A program made the translations under genes and the position numbers. This document shows, piece by piece, positions 5,290 through 5,941 of a DNA stretch of 5,941 nucleotides. Numbering within the stretch: the stretch's first letter is position 1; each line of letters begins with the position of its first letter. Below the pieces are notes generated by a model, which saw nothing but the letters and a program-made list of their open reading frames with translations, was not told the origin of the DNA and did no database searches. Source of the DNA: Caulobacteraceae bacterium (GTDB lineage: Bacteria > Pseudomonadota > Alphaproteobacteria > Caulobacterales > Caulobacteraceae); the NCBI GenBank assembly GCA_013815405.1, contig JACDGF010000151.1, forward strand, positions 1 to 5,941, written 5' to 3'.

Positions 5290-5452
5290 AGTCAGGGACC
5301 CTCACCGTCTCGGCGGAGGACAGGGTGACGGTGTAGGTTCCCGGCGCGTCGATGACCGCGCGATTGCCCGCGCCCGGAACGGCGCCGCCGCTCCAATCGG
5401 CGCCATCGGCGAAATCGCCGCCGGCCGAATTGATCCAGTGGATCGGTTTCAT
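5282..5452 (-). pseudogene. N-terminal fragment of the beta-repeat protein, cut by a frameshift
   Basis: From ATG at 5452 this frame encodes 56 residues: a short leader MKPIHWINSAGGDF, then a DW.GG.VPG.GN.AVI stretch and GTYTVTLSSAETV, before it leaves frame and stops at TGA 5282-5284. This is the usual opening of alphaproteobacterial beta-repeat proteins (W..sG.W..g.vP...d.a.I...gtYTVTls...tv..L.L.da.a.l). The expected next words, SLTLNDAGATV, are present immediately in the neighbouring frame. One extra base near 5295-5301 (the GGGTCCC run on the minus strand) explains the split; without it the gene would be about 546 codons. Upstream, GGGG sits about 6-9 nt before the ATG, and a 6-bp hairpin lies at 5474-5490. 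No signal peptide is seen, which fits type I-like export if it is secreted. Confidence 0.75.
5295..5301 (-). other. apparent +1 frameshift site in the beta-repeat gene
   Basis: On the minus strand GTG AGG G TCC CTG ACT joins the frame ending ..AETV to the frame beginning SLTLND with one surplus base, in or next to the run GGGTCCC. Dropping one G restores ETVRSLTLND. No recognised programmed-frameshift signal fits, because neither GTG nor AGG tRNAs re-pair well in +1. Confidence 0.7.
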
Positions 5453-5473
5453 TGTCGCCCCGCGCTTGCGTTC

Positions 5474-5490
5474 CGCCGCTAGCCGCGGCG
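5474..5490. promoter_or_regulatory. GC hairpin in the leader of the beta-repeat gene
   Basis: CGCCGC (5474-5479) and GCGGCG (5485-5490) are perfect arms around a 5-nt loop, 21 bp upstream of the ATG at 5452. A TATAGA on the minus strand at 5504-5499 could be a -10 element, but I see no good -35. The stretch lies between the lyase stop and the beta-repeat start. Confidence 0.25.
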
Positions 5491-5539
5491 CTGATCACTC
5501 TATACCACCTTGCGGCAGGCCGCCCCGCGAAACGCCGCA

Positions 5540-5941
5540 TCAGCCCGGAAACCCGCCCGCGCGGCTGAGCGCGGAGACCGGGGGTTTGCCGATCTTGTCG
5601 CCGATCCAGCGGGCGGTCTCGATCAGCCCGCCCACGTCAAGCCCCGTCTCGAAGCCGGCGCGGTGGAGCATGTAGGCGAGATCCTCGGTGGCGATGTTGC
5701 CGGTGGCGGCGGGGGCGAAGGGGCAGCCGCCCAGGCCGCCGCAGCTGGCGTCCAGGACCATGACCCCGGCCTCGACGCTGGCGAAGGCGTTGGCCAGGCC
5801 CGTGCCGCGAGTGTCGTGGAAGTGCATGCGCAGGCGGGCCTCGGGGGCGGCGGCGCGCGCCGCCTCGATCGCGGCCTTCACGGCCCACGGGTCGGCGACG
5901 CCGATGGTGTCGCCCAGCGCGATCTCGCCGATGCCCAGCGC
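5540..5941 (-). CDS. hydroxymethylglutaryl-CoA lyase family protein, C-terminal part
   Basis: DRE-TIM metallolyase that would cleave 3-hydroxy-3-methylglutaryl-CoA to acetyl-CoA and acetoacetate, the last step of leucine breakdown, in the cytoplasm. The frame is open from the right edge to TGA at 5540-5542 (133 residues visible of the usual roughly 300). Visible signatures: GDTIGVADP at fragment residues 10-18; the metal-binding HxH of HFHDTRGTGLAN (H40, H42); the family signature GLGGCPF with the catalytic loop Cys (C73); and the conserved GN.ATEDL.YML at 81-91 (N82). The N-terminal substrate motifs lie outside the window. The GTG at 5881 is internal, since the frame and the homologous GDTIG motif continue upstream of it. 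Comparable genes are named mvaB or liuE, but without the neighbours I give no symbol. The stop is 87 bp upstream of the beta-repeat gene, on the same strand. Confidence 0.93.
   Translation of the reverse strand, partial: ALGIGEIALGDTIGVADPWAVKAAIEAARAAAPEARLRMHFHDTRGTGLANAFASVEAGVMVLDASCGGLGGCPFAPAATGNIATEDLAYMLHRAGFETGLDVGGLIETARWIGDKIGKPPVSALSRAGGFPG

Noticed and set aside
5299..5301. Programmed +1 frameshifting as the cause of the split beta-repeat gene
   Set aside because: AGG could be a slow codon, but neither GTG nor AGG can re-pair well one base forward and no stop codon or Shine-Dalgarno-like stimulator is nearby; a one-base indel is simpler.
5292..5540. Minus-strand open frame of 82 codons between the lyase and the beta-repeat gene
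   Set aside because: Arg-rich product in the wrong frame; the frame starting at 5452 gives the recognisable N-terminus of the beta-repeat protein.

Overview
The window is GC-rich (about 65-70% outside one segment). Its genes look alphaproteobacterial, most likely from the Caulobacterales (Caulobacter or Phenylobacterium type). This placement is inferred from base composition, the leucine/acyl-CoA and Baeyer-Villiger-type genes, and a hairpin-rich intergenic repeat; no rRNA or other marker gene is present.

Layout. (1) Positions 1-1143, minus strand: most of an EthA-like flavin-dependent Baeyer-Villiger monooxygenase, with its C-terminus off the left edge. (2) Positions 1144-1283: a divergent intergenic gap with a perfect 8+8 bp inverted repeat directly upstream of the monooxygenase ribosome binding site. 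(3) Positions 1284-1682, plus strand: a small exported protein of unknown function. (4) Positions 1683-2203: 521 bp with no convincing gene. It holds a degenerate tandem array of 11-bp units starting GGCNG (12 units in exact phase, 1719-1850), the most unusual signal here, and a separate 15-bp operator-like palindrome. (5) Positions 2204-3567: a complete 1364-bp IS3-family insertion sequence with imperfect inverted ends, a 4-bp TTAT target duplication, orfA and orfB overlapping by ATGA, and a T7 slippery heptamer with an open -1 frame leading into orfB. (6) Positions 3568-3813: an intergenic spacer with a 112-bp palindromic repeat made of four hairpins. (7) Positions 3814-5452, minus strand: a beta-strand-repeat surface or secreted protein of about 546 residues, split by an apparent +1 indel near 5295-5301. 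Its middle is about 40% GC while its flanks are about 70%, so the gene looks mosaic. (8) Positions 5540-5941, minus strand: the C-terminal part of a hydroxymethylglutaryl-CoA lyase family enzyme, with its N-terminus off the right edge.

No operon or multi-gene pathway links these genes within the window. The lyase and monooxygenase look like ordinary catabolic genes. The 3.9 kb between them and the lyase is an accessory zone (tandem array, insertion sequence, dispersed repeat, broken surface-protein gene). The strongest candidate for something undescribed is the helically phased 11-bp array. The other notable items are the mosaic, frameshifted beta-repeat gene and the candidate programmed frameshift in the insertion sequence.
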